Shown: positions 53,493 through 61,132 of the stretch, piece by piece | Numbering within the stretch: the first letter of the stretch is position 1 | How the letters are laid out: every line of letters begins with the position of its first letter | DNA from: Paenibacillus sp. LHD-38 | Lineage (GTDB): Bacteria > Bacillota > Bacilli > Paenibacillales > Paenibacillaceae | Assembly: GCF_031157315.1 (NCBI RefSeq) | Contig: NZ_JAVIFU010000038.1 | Coordinates: 1-64,000, forward strand | Direction of reading: 5' to 3' | Length of the DNA stretch: 64,000 nt | The notes under the pieces: model-generated | The model's database searches: none | What the model was told of the DNA's origin: nothing | Seen by the model: the letters and a program-made list of their open reading frames with translations, nothing else | Position numbers and translations under genes: made by a program

Positions 53493-53606
53493 ATGAAGGT
53501 TAGACCTTCGGTAAAGCCGATCTGCGAAAAATGCAAAGTCATTCGTCGCAAAGGCAACGTTATGGTGATTTGTGAAAATCCGAAACACAAACAAAAACAA
53601 GGATAG
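53493..53606 (+). CDS. rpmJ: 50S ribosomal protein L36
   Basis: A 37-aa protein, MKVRPSVKPICEKCK..., with CEKC, a later Cys and His giving the zinc-binding form. ATG 53493 follows GGGAGGT. Sits between infA and rpsM as usual. Confidence 0.97.
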   Translation: MKVRPSVKPICEKCKVIRRKGNVMVICENPKHKQKQG

Positions 53607-53625
53607 AAGGAGGGGAATATAGCCT

Positions 53626-53994
53626 ATGGCACGTATAGCTGGTGTAGACTTGCCGCGTGATAAGCGCGTCGAAATCGCCCTGACATACATTTTCGGTATC
53701 GGCAAAACAACGTCGCAAAAACTTTTGAATACTGCTGAAGTTAGCTACGACACTCGTGTTCGTGACTTGACAGAAGACGAACTTGCTCGCCTTCGCGAAG
53801 CAATCGATAAATCTGTTAAAGTAGAAGGCGACTTGCGTCGTGAAATTTCACTTAACATTAAACGTCTGACTGAAATCGGATGCTACCGTGGTCTTCGTCA
53901 CCGTCGCGGCTTGCCTGTTCGCGGTCAACGTACGAAAACAAATGCGCGTACGCGTAAAGGTCCTCGTCGGACTGTAGCTAACAAGAAGAAATAA
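53626..53994 (+). CDS. rpsM: 30S ribosomal protein S13
   Basis: 122-aa head protein (MARIAGVDLPRDKRVEIALTY in two blocks; RGLRHRRGLPVRGQRTKTNA). ATG 53626 follows AAGGAGGGG. Confidence 0.98.
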   Translation: MARIAGVDLPRDKRVEIALTYIFGIGKTTSQKLLNTAEVSYDTRVRDLTEDELARLREAIDKSVKVEGDLRREISLNIKRLTEIGCYRGLRHRRGLPVRGQRTKTNARTRKGPRRTVANKKK

Positions 53995-54013
53995 GAAGGG
54001 AGGATAATGGACA

Positions 54014-54409
54014 ATGGCTAAACCAAAAAAAGTCGTTCGTACGAAACGTCGCGACCGGAAAAATATTGAGACTGGCGTTGCGCACATTCGCTCGACATTC
54101 AACAATACGATCGTTACGATCACGGATCCGCACGGCAATGCGATTTCATGGGCAAGCTCTGGTAACATGGGCTTCAAAGGCTCACGTAAAAGCACGCCTT
54201 TCGCAGCTCAAATGGCTGCTGAGACGGCTGCCAAAGCAGCAATGGAGCATGGCATGAGAACAGTCGAAGTGATGGTAAAAGGACCAGGCGCTGGCCGTGA
54301 AGCAGCAATTCGCTCGCTTCAAGCAGCTGGATTGGAAGTTAACCTCATTAAAGACGTAACACCAGTTCCTCACAACGGATGCCGTCCTCCGAAACGTCGT
54401 CGCGTATAG
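54014..54409 (+). CDS. rpsK: 30S ribosomal protein S11
   Basis: 131-aa platform protein (GVAHIRSTFNNTIVTITD; THE-like end VTPVPHNGCRPPKRRRV). ATG 54014 follows AGGGAGGAT. Confidence 0.98.
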   Translation: MAKPKKVVRTKRRDRKNIETGVAHIRSTFNNTIVTITDPHGNAISWASSGNMGFKGSRKSTPFAAQMAAETAAKAAMEHGMRTVEVMVKGPGAGREAAIRSLQAAGLEVNLIKDVTPVPHNGCRPPKRRRV

Positions 54410-54535
54410 TTGGATCCGTGTGGTATCAAATAACAACAACTTGTGAATAATGGTTGTGAAGGTTTGGCATACTACAAGATTTGACTTAAAATAACGGTAA
54501 GCTAACGGAGCGACGTTTGAAGGAGGGTACTATTA

Positions 54536-55480
54536 GTGATTGAGATCGAAAAGCCGAAAATCGAAACCGTAGAACTGAATGATGAGGGAACATACGGACG
54601 TTTCGTCGTCGAGCCGCTTGAACGCGGATATGGCACGACGCTTGGAAATTCGCTTCGCCGAATTTTATTGTCTTCGTTGCCGGGTGCAGCAGTAACCTCG
54701 GTTCAAATCGATGGAGTGCTTCACGAGTTCTCTACGGTTCCCGGAGTGATTGAGGATGTTACCGAAATCATTCTGAACCTGAAGGGCCTCTCGTTGAAAA
54801 TCCACTCCGATGAAGAAAAGGTGTTGGAAATCGACGCGGATGGCGAAGGGAATATTACAGCGGGCGACATTCGAGCAGACAGCGATGTCGAGATTTTAAG
54901 CCCTGATCTTCACATCGCAACCTTGGCTTCCGGCGCGCGGCTCCATATGCGGGTTTTTGCTAATCGGGGACGCGGTTACGTGCAAGCGGACCGCAACAAG
55001 AAAGACGAACAACCGATTGGGGTAATTCCCGTTGATTCGATATACACGCCAATTACTCGTGTAAATTACAGCGTTGAAAATACGCGTGTTGGTCAAGTTA
55101 CTAACTACGACAAGCTCACGCTTGAAGTATGGACTGACGGCAGTATTAGACCGGAAGAGGCTGTAAGCCTCGGCGCTAAAATTTTGACCGAGCATTTGGA
55201 CCTGTTCGTTGGATTGACCGATGAAGCCAAAGATGCGGAAATTATGGTTGAGAAGGAAGAAGATAAGAAAGAGAAAGTTCTAGAGATGACGATCGAGGAA
55301 CTTGATCTTTCCGTCCGTTCTTACAACTGCTTGAAACGCGCGGGTATCAACACGGTTCAAGAGCTAATCACGAAATCCGAAGAGGACATGATGAAGGTTC
55401 GTAACCTCGGACGTAAATCACTTGAGGAAGTTCAAGAGAAGCTTGAAGAGCTCGGTTTGGGCCTTCGCATGGAAGAGTAG
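54536..55480 (+). CDS. rpoA: DNA-directed RNA polymerase subunit alpha
   Basis: 314-aa assembly subunit. N-terminal domain has RGYGTTLGNSLRRILLSSLPG; the C-terminal domain carries LDLSVRSYNCLKRAGINTV for UP-element and activator contacts. GTG 54536 follows AAGGAGGG. The 126-nt gap after rpsK has no gene. Confidence 0.98.
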   Translation: MIEIEKPKIETVELNDEGTYGRFVVEPLERGYGTTLGNSLRRILLSSLPGAAVTSVQIDGVLHEFSTVPGVIEDVTEIILNLKGLSLKIHSDEEKVLEIDADGEGNITAGDIRADSDVEILSPDLHIATLASGARLHMRVFANRGRGYVQADRNKKDEQPIGVIPVDSIYTPITRVNYSVENTRVGQVTNYDKLTLEVWTDGSIRPEEAVSLGAKILTEHLDLFVGLTDEAKDAEIMVEKEEDKKEKVLEMTIEELDLSVRSYNCLKRAGINTVQELITKSEEDMMKVRNLGRKSLEEVQEKLEELGLGLRMEE

Positions 55481-55524
55481 TAACCAACTAGTGAAGACAA
55501 AAGAGCAAGGGAGGGGAAAACAAG

Positions 55525-55890
55525 ATGGCATATCAAAAATTAGGACGTGACGCTAGTGCACGGAAAGCTTTGTTCCGTGACCTCGTTACTGACTTGTTCC
55601 TTTATGAGCGTATTCAAACGACTGAAGCAAAAGCGAAAGAAGTTCGTTCTATCGCTGAGAAGCTGATCACTAAAGCTAAGCAAGGTGATCTTCATGCTCG
55701 TCGTCAAGTAGCTGCTTATGTTCGTCGCGAAACGGTTGACGGTCAACAAGACGCTATTCAAAAGCTATTCTCCGAGCTGGCTAGCCGTTACTCGGAGCGT
55801 GCAGGCGGCTACACGCGTATTCTAAAACTAGGACCCCGTCGCGGCGATGCTGCGCCAATGGTATACCTAGAATTGGTTGACCGCGCGTAG
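55525..55890 (+). CDS. rplQ: 50S ribosomal protein L17
   Basis: 121-aa protein (YQKLGRDASARKALFRDLV). ATG 55525 follows AGGGAGGGG. Last gene of the superoperon that starts at rpsJ. Confidence 0.98.
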   Translation: MAYQKLGRDASARKALFRDLVTDLFLYERIQTTEAKAKEVRSIAEKLITKAKQGDLHARRQVAAYVRRETVDGQQDAIQKLFSELASRYSERAGGYTRILKLGPRRGDAAPMVYLELVDRA

Positions 55891-55903
55891 TAACCTAATA
55901 AAT

Positions 55904-56001
55904 GTATAAGCTTGTCCACAGCGTTAAACCTTGTCCAAGCTTTATACGCGAGCGTAAACGTCTTATGCCTGCCTCTGGGCGGTATAAGAACGCTAACGCT
56001 A
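55904..56001 (+). repeat. Two consecutive imperfect hairpins after rplQ
   Basis: GTATAAGCTTG (55904-55914) pairs with CAAGCTTTATAC (55936-55947). The next segment (55950-56001) folds as AGCGT-AAACG-CTTAT-GCC / GGC-ATAAG-CG-ACGCT-type arms around TCTGG. Neither is followed by T. Confidence 0.55.
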
Positions 56002-56051
56002 TGAGATATAAGTGAGTGTATGGTTTCCGTGTACCCTCTTGTATTTTAGTG

Positions 56052-56083
56052 AAAAGGGTGGACCCTTGAGGCCACCTTTTTTT
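56052..56083 (+). terminator. Intrinsic terminator of the S10-spc-alpha superoperon
   Basis: AAAAGGGTGGACC / GGCCACCTTTT forms a short GC stem with loop CTTGA, followed by seven T. Confidence 0.82.
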
Positions 56084-56222
56084 ATTTGCAAAATAGGCTT
56101 GTTAGTCTTGTTGACTGAATATAGCCAGGGACGACAGATGAGCTTGTGCGACATCTCCTAGGTGTCCAGAGGGCGCAGCTCTTAAGTTCCATCTTGATAA
56201 GGAATTTAGAACATGTAGGAAT

Positions 56223-56238
56223 CCCTTTAGCTAAAGGG
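56223..56238 (+). promoter_or_regulatory. Palindrome covering the truA ribosome binding site
   Basis: CCCTTTAG/CTAAAGGG is a perfect 16-bp palindrome whose right half starts the AAAGGGGGG Shine-Dalgarno of truA. In RNA a 6-bp stem with an AGCT loop could hide the site. Confidence 0.5.
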
Positions 56239-56247
56239 GGGAAAAGG

Positions 56248-57000
56248 TTGAGGAATATATGCGTAAAGGTCAGCTATGACGGGGCCGGCTTTAACGGTTT
56301 TCAAACGCAGCCATACGGCAGAACGGTTCAAGGTGAAATTGAGAAGGCTATTAAGAAGCTTACGGGCGAAACGACTATTATTATTGGTTCGGGTCGTACG
56401 GATGCGGGAGTGCATGCACAAGGACAAATATTCAATTTCTATACGGAGTCCACGATTCCGACAGAAAGATGGGCGATCGCGCTTAATACGCGGCTGCCTA
56501 AGGATATTGTCATTATTGAAGCATTCGATGTGCCCGAGCATTTTCACGCAAGAAGATCCGCAAAGCGCAAAACGTATCGCTATACGATTGATACCGGTAA
56601 GTTTCCTGATGTTTTTGGCCGCCAGTATCGCTTTCATCATCCGACGCCGCTTGATGTGGATGCGATGCGTGAGGGACTACGCTACCTTATAGGGGAGCAT
56701 GACTTTACCTCATTTACATCGATACATTCAACCAAGCCTCATCATATTCGTACGATCTATGAAGCAGATTTTGTGCAGGAAGGTCCTATCGTACACATGT
56801 ACGTAACAGGGAACGGTTTTTTGTACAATATGGTTCGTGTCATTATGGGAACTTTATTATGGGTTGGCGAGGGGAAGATGGCTTCATCTGAGTTAAAACG
56901 CATTCTGGAGGGTCGAAATCGATCACTTGCAGGTCCTACGGCTATGCCGCATGGTTTGATGCTAATAGATGTTGAATATTCCAGCGAAAAACAGGGATAA
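56248..57000 (+). CDS. truA: tRNA pseudouridine(38-40) synthase TruA
   Basis: 250-aa pseudouridine synthase acting on the tRNA anticodon arm. The catalytic Asp lies in GSGRTDAGVHAQGQ; HARRSAKRKTYRY and NMVRVIMGTLL are also family motifs. TTG 56248 (MRNICVKVSYDG) is the start: AAAGGGGGG lies 6 nt upstream and homologues begin here, although the frame stays open to 56146. Precedes rplM-rpsI as in Bacillus. Confidence 0.94.
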   Translation: MRNICVKVSYDGAGFNGFQTQPYGRTVQGEIEKAIKKLTGETTIIIGSGRTDAGVHAQGQIFNFYTESTIPTERWAIALNTRLPKDIVIIEAFDVPEHFHARRSAKRKTYRYTIDTGKFPDVFGRQYRFHHPTPLDVDAMREGLRYLIGEHDFTSFTSIHSTKPHHIRTIYEADFVQEGPIVHMYVTGNGFLYNMVRVIMGTLLWVGEGKMASSELKRILEGRNRSLAGPTAMPHGLMLIDVEYSSEKQG

Positions 57001-57015
57001 ATCACTATAAATCAC

Positions 57016-57044
57016 TTGCACTTAACTATACTTTATAGTAGAAT
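57016..57044 (+). promoter_or_regulatory. Candidate promoter of rplM-rpsI
   Basis: TTGCAC (57016-57021) and TAGAAT (57039-57044) with a 17-bp spacer; about 140 nt of leader before rplM. Confidence 0.6.
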
Positions 57045-57182
57045 ATAACTTGTGCTTTCGAAGTGGCTAACCCACAGCCCCGACTGAGATTGTCACAAAC
57101 TTGGCTATCAACAATGAATAAACAAACCAACGTTTACGTTGTTATAAAAACGATTAATGTATGAAATTAAGGAGGATCATCC

Positions 57183-57620
57183 ATGCGTACCACTTATATG
57201 GCTAAATCAACTGAAGTTGATCGTAAATGGTTCGTCGTCGATGCGGAAGGCAAAACGCTAGGCCGCTTGGCGAGTGAAGTTGCTGCCCTGATCCGCGGCA
57301 AACACAAACCGACATTTACGCCACATGTTGATACAGGCGATTTCGTTGTAGTTATCAACGCTGAAAAAATCCATCTGACAGGCAAAAAAATGTCGGATAA
57401 AATTTACTACCGTCACTCCATGTACTCCGGTGGCTTGAAAGCTACTCCGGCACAAGAGATGATTAAGAACAAGCCAGAGCGCGTAATCGAATTGGCTGTA
57501 CACGGCATGTTGCCTAAGAACCGTCTTGGCGACAAAATGAAGCTTAAACTTAAAGTATACGCAGGTGCGGAACATCCACATCAAGCACAAAACCCTGAAG
57601 TTTACGAACTTCGCGGGTAA
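57183..57620 (+). CDS. rplM: 50S ribosomal protein L13
   Basis: 145-aa protein (MRTTYMAKSTEVDRKWFVVDA in two blocks; AVHGMLPKNRLG). ATG 57183 follows AAGGAGGATC. Paired with rpsI. Confidence 0.98.
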   Translation: MRTTYMAKSTEVDRKWFVVDAEGKTLGRLASEVAALIRGKHKPTFTPHVDTGDFVVVINAEKIHLTGKKMSDKIYYRHSMYSGGLKATPAQEMIKNKPERVIELAVHGMLPKNRLGDKMKLKLKVYAGAEHPHQAQNPEVYELRG

Positions 57621-57640
57621 TAAAGAGGAGGACAAGTTTC

Positions 57641-58033
57641 ATGGCTCAAGTGCAATACTATGGAACCGGTCGTCGTAAACACTCTGTTGCACGTGTACGT
57701 CTTGTGCCGGGTGAAGGACGAATCATTATTAACAAACGCGACCTTAATGAATATTTTGGTCTAGAAACATTGAAGCTGATCGTAAAACAACCGCTTAACC
57801 TTACTGACACATTGTCGAAATACGATGTGCTTGTAATCGCTAATGGCGGCGGTATGTCCGGTCAAGCAGGCGCTATCCGTCACGGTATTTCCCGTGCTCT
57901 GCTTAAAGCAGACCCAGAATTCCGTCCGGCTCTAAAACGTGCTGGCTTCCTAACTCGTGATCCGCGTATGAAAGAACGTAAAAAATACGGTCTTAAAGCG
58001 GCTCGTCGCGCTCCACAATTCTCGAAACGTTAA
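57641..58033 (+). CDS. rpsI: 30S ribosomal protein S9
   Basis: 130-aa protein with the C-terminal KKYGLKAARRAPQFSKR tail that contacts P-site tRNA. ATG 57641 follows GAGGAGGAC. Confidence 0.98.
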   Translation: MAQVQYYGTGRRKHSVARVRLVPGEGRIIINKRDLNEYFGLETLKLIVKQPLNLTDTLSKYDVLVIANGGGMSGQAGAIRHGISRALLKADPEFRPALKRAGFLTRDPRMKERKKYGLKAARRAPQFSKR

Positions 58034-58045
58034 TTCTTATACGAA

Positions 58046-58083
58046 AAAATGCTCTCTCTGCCAGTCAGAGAGGGCATTTTTTG
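58046..58083 (+). terminator. Intrinsic terminator after rpsI
   Basis: AAAATGC-CTCTCTG / CAGAGAG-GCATTTT with one mismatch and a CCAGT loop, followed by T-run. Confidence 0.92.
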
Positions 58084-58135
58084 TTTGTGCGACATAAATA
58101 CCAAAACTTTATTTCATTTTGGTGTAAACTTATTA

Positions 58136-58164
58136 TTGAACATTGAGCATTTTGGACGTATAAT
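58136..58164 (+). promoter_or_regulatory. Sigma-A promoter of cysH-sat
   Basis: TTGAAC (58136-58141) and perfect TATAAT (58159-58164) with a 17-bp spacer, 48 nt before cysH. The short leader leaves no room for an S-box riboswitch. Confidence 0.8.
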
Positions 58165-58211
58165 TTTTATACAGACTAATTTACTAGGATTTAAAAACGG
58201 AGGGCATAAAA

Positions 58212-58907
58212 ATGAACCTTTTTGAAAAAGAAGCGCTTATCAAGCAAAAGGAAGTAGATCTCGAGAACGCGACACCGGAAGAAATCATCGCGTTTGCGGT
58301 TGAGACTTTTCCTAATATTACGTTCGCATGCAGCTTTGGAGCTGAAGATGTCGTACTAGTCGATATGCTTCAAAAAATCAGCCCTAAAACAGATATTTTC
58401 TATCTGGATACGGATTTTCACTTCAAGGAAACCTATGAAACGCGCGATAAAATGGCCGCTCGTTATCCAGGAATTCCTTTCGTTGAAGTAAAGCCGGAAA
58501 TTACGCCGGAAGAGCAAGTTGCACAATTTGGAGAAGAGCTATGGAAATCCGATGCGAACGCATGCTGCAACATTCGTAAGGTTAAACCGTTGACTAACAT
58601 TTTGTCGAAGTACGATGCATGGATTACGGGTATTCGCCGCGATCAAGCGCCAACTCGCGCAAACTCCAAAAAAATTGAGTACGATACAAAATTCGGTCTC
58701 GTTAAATTTAATCCAATCGCTCACTGGACTACTGAAGACGTATGGAACTACATCCGTGAGAATGATGTTATTTATAACCCGCTGCATGATCAAAATTACC
58801 CGAGCATCGGCTGTGAGCAATGCACGCGCAAAGTTATGCCGGGCGAAGATCCTCGCGCTGGACGTTGGGCCGGTCAAGAGAAAACAGAATGCGGATTGCA
58901 TAAATAA
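58212..58907 (+). CDS. cysH: Adenylyl-sulfate/phosphoadenylyl-sulfate reductase
   Basis: 231-aa thiol-dependent reductase making sulfite in sulfate assimilation. ACSFGAEDVVLVDML forms the P-loop-like PAPS fold. The [4Fe-4S] ligands ACCNIRK and GCEQC are present, which in this family goes with APS reduction, and the C-terminal ECGLH holds the catalytic Cys. ATG 58212 follows GGAGGGC. The missing cysC (APS kinase) nearby also fits direct APS use. Followed by sat after 25 nt. Confidence 0.95.
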   Translation: MNLFEKEALIKQKEVDLENATPEEIIAFAVETFPNITFACSFGAEDVVLVDMLQKISPKTDIFYLDTDFHFKETYETRDKMAARYPGIPFVEVKPEITPEEQVAQFGEELWKSDANACCNIRKVKPLTNILSKYDAWITGIRRDQAPTRANSKKIEYDTKFGLVKFNPIAHWTTEDVWNYIRENDVIYNPLHDQNYPSIGCEQCTRKVMPGEDPRAGRWAGQEKTECGLHK

Positions 58908-58932
58908 GCAACTTTAGGAGGATACATCGCAA

Positions 58933-60099
58933 ATGAGTCAAATTCTACCGCACGGCGGCGTATTGGTTAACCGTATCGCTTCCGGCGAACAACGTGAAGC
59001 ATTACTCGCAGAAGCAAAAGGCTTAAAAACGATAACGATCAACACATGGGCAATATCTGATCTTGATCTGATCGGTGTTGGCGCGTTTTCACCATTGACA
59101 GGATTTATGAATGAAGCAGACTATCAATCGGTTGTACAAACCATGCGCCTTGCTAATGGCACGGTATGGAGCATTCCGATTACACTTGCTGTAGTAGAAG
59201 CGAAGGCTGCTGAGTTTTCGATTGGCGAGCGCGCGGCGCTTGTTGGCGAAGACGGCATCATTTATGCGACTATTGATATCAACAGCATCTACACCGTAGA
59301 TCACAAAGTTGAAGCAATCAACGTATTCAAAACAGATGACCTTGAGCATCCGGGCGTTCAAAAACTGTTCGAGCGTTCATCCACAAATGTAGGCGGCGAA
59401 ATTACCGTATTGAACCGTCCGCAGCCAGAGAAGTTCGAAGAGTTTTATTTTGATCCATCAGAAACTCGTCGTATTTTTGCAGAAAAGGGCTGGAAAACAG
59501 TTGTTGGCTTCCAAACGCGTAATCCGGTTCACCGTGCACATGAATACATTCAGAAAACCGCAATGGAAATCGTAGATGCGTTGTTCCTTAACCCGCTTGT
59601 CGGCGAAACAAAATCAGACGATGTTCCTGCGAACGTACGAATGAAAAGTTATCTTGCTTTGCTTGAGAACTATTACCCGCAGGATCGTGTTTTCCTTGGT
59701 GTATTCCCGGCAGCTATGCGTTATGCTGGTCCTCGTGAAGCGATCTTCCATGCGCTTGTTCGTAAAAACTACGGCTGCTCGCATTTTATCGTTGGGCGCG
59801 ACCACGCTGGCGTAGGCGACTACTACGGAACATACGAAGCACAGGATCTGCTCAAAACGATCCCAACCGAAGATCTTGGCATTACGCCGCTTTACTTCGA
59901 GCATAGCTTCTTCTGTAAGAAATGCGGAAACATGGCCACTTCGAAAACTTGTCCGCATGACAAAGAGCATCATTTGACGCTTTCGGGTACGAAGGTTCGC
60001 GCATTGCTGCGTGACGGCGTTTGCCCGCCGCCTGAGTTCTCCCGTCCAGAAGTAGCAAAGATTCTAATCGAAGGCATGTCGGAGCAACCGGTAGGCTAA
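58933..60099 (+). CDS. sat: Sulfate adenylyltransferase
   Basis: 388-aa ATP sulfurylase activating sulfate to APS, the substrate of CysH. Motifs QTRNPVHRAHE (ATP binding) and GRDHAGVG are intact; a C-terminal zinc-like site CKKCG..CPHDKEHH is present. ATG 58933 follows TAGGAGGAT. With cysH it forms a minimal sulfate-assimilation pair; sulfite reductase and sulfate permease genes are not in the window. Confidence 0.97.
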   Translation: MSQILPHGGVLVNRIASGEQREALLAEAKGLKTITINTWAISDLDLIGVGAFSPLTGFMNEADYQSVVQTMRLANGTVWSIPITLAVVEAKAAEFSIGERAALVGEDGIIYATIDINSIYTVDHKVEAINVFKTDDLEHPGVQKLFERSSTNVGGEITVLNRPQPEKFEEFYFDPSETRRIFAEKGWKTVVGFQTRNPVHRAHEYIQKTAMEIVDALFLNPLVGETKSDDVPANVRMKSYLALLENYYPQDRVFLGVFPAAMRYAGPREAIFHALVRKNYGCSHFIVGRDHAGVGDYYGTYEAQDLLKTIPTEDLGITPLYFEHSFFCKKCGNMATSKTCPHDKEHHLTLSGTKVRALLRDGVCPPPEFSRPEVAKILIEGMSEQPVG

Positions 60100-60127
60100 T
60101 TCGGATCAAGAATTAAAGGTTTGTCTC

Positions 60128-60154
60128 ATAAACAACCATCTCGTCCCATATAAA
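60128..60154 (+). promoter_or_regulatory. Possible sigma-E-type promoter of cwlD
   Basis: CATAAAC (ATA at 60128-60130) and CATATAAA (60147-60154) lie 16 bp apart, resembling the mother-cell sigma-E elements ATA and CATACANT. The match is partial. Confidence 0.4.
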
Positions 60155-60230
60155 TGAAAGTGTGCATTCGGCTGCTTATGAGCCGATGGATGCCGCGTAT
60201 TCATTTGATGGAGAACGGGGTGGTTTTTTT

Positions 60231-61019
60231 ATGCGCCGAATAGGTCGGCATGTTGTCATTTGGATGACGTATAAAGGAGCAATACGCATTGGAATTGGGC
60301 TGCTTGTCATCGTATTAACGGGCATATTGCTTACGCAATCCATGCCCGTAGCAAAAACGTGGTCTTACTGGACGCTGCCATTGTCCGGGAAAACAATCGC
60401 TATTGATGCTGGACATGGCGGAGTGGATGGAGGCGCAGTCAGCAAGCAAGGGGTAATCGAGAAGGATTTGAACCTCGCGATCGCGCTTTATTTGCGTGAT
60501 TATTTGCAGCAGGCCGGAGCAATAGTCGTGATGACGAGGGAAGGCGATTATGACCTGGCTACCGGGGATGCTAGGGCGTACAGCAAACGCAAGACGGAGG
60601 ATTTAAAGAAACGGGTGTCAGTTATTAAGGCAAGCCAGCCGGCAGCAGTCATCAGCATACATATGAATAGTATCCCGTCGACTAAGTGGTCAGGGGCTCA
60701 AACCTTCTTCCACCCTGGGAATCATCCGGATAATCGTATTTTAGCCACTTTCATTCAGGATGAGATTAAACGCAATTTAGAAAACACGACGAGAGTCGCT
60801 GCTACAGTGAAGGATGTTTATGTATTGAAGGCGATTGAAAATATACCAACGGCTTTGGTCGAAGTCGGGTTTTTATCCAATCCAGGCGAATCACAGCGGC
60901 TTGCCGATACGGATTATCAAAGACAGGTGGCTGCCTCCATATATGAGGGTGTCCTTCGCTACGTCTCGGGTGAGAAGCTCAGCGGCGTTGTACCGCAGAA
61001 CGATGTGGCTCCCAAATAA
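60231..61019 (+). CDS. cwlD: N-acetylmuramoyl-L-alanine amidase CwlD
   Basis: Sporulation amidase needed for muramic-delta-lactam in spore cortex. From ATG 60231 it is 262 aa; ACGGGGTGG lies about 7 nt upstream, whereas the open frame to 60162 lacks a site. One N-terminal transmembrane segment (IGIGLLVIVLTGILLTQ) then an Amidase_3 domain: AIDAGHGGVDGGAV (zinc His), EKDLNLAIA (zinc Glu), SIHMNSIP (zinc His) and VEVGFLSNP (catalytic Glu). WSGAQTFF and NLENTTR are typical of CwlD. Precedes salA as in B. subtilis. Confidence 0.94.
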   Translation: MRRIGRHVVIWMTYKGAIRIGIGLLVIVLTGILLTQSMPVAKTWSYWTLPLSGKTIAIDAGHGGVDGGAVSKQGVIEKDLNLAIALYLRDYLQQAGAIVVMTREGDYDLATGDARAYSKRKTEDLKKRVSVIKASQPAAVISIHMNSIPSTKWSGAQTFFHPGNHPDNRILATFIQDEIKRNLENTTRVAATVKDVYVLKAIENIPTALVEVGFLSNPGESQRLADTDYQRQVAASIYEGVLRYVSGEKLSGVVPQNDVAPK

Positions 61020-61064
61020 GAAATAATTACTGTTTGGGGGAGGTGCTGCTCGCCAGCAGAGGGC

Positions 61065-61092
61065 TTGGTTGCTGGGCTTACTGTGCTATAAT
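61065..61092 (+). promoter_or_regulatory. Sigma-A promoter of salA (extended -10)
   Basis: TTGGTT (61065-61070) and TATAAT (61087-61092) with a 16-bp spacer; TGC before the -10 makes it an extended -10. Confidence 0.65.
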
Positions 61093-61132
61093 GATTATTA
61101 TATAGTTTTGATTACATAAAGGTGGGACATAT

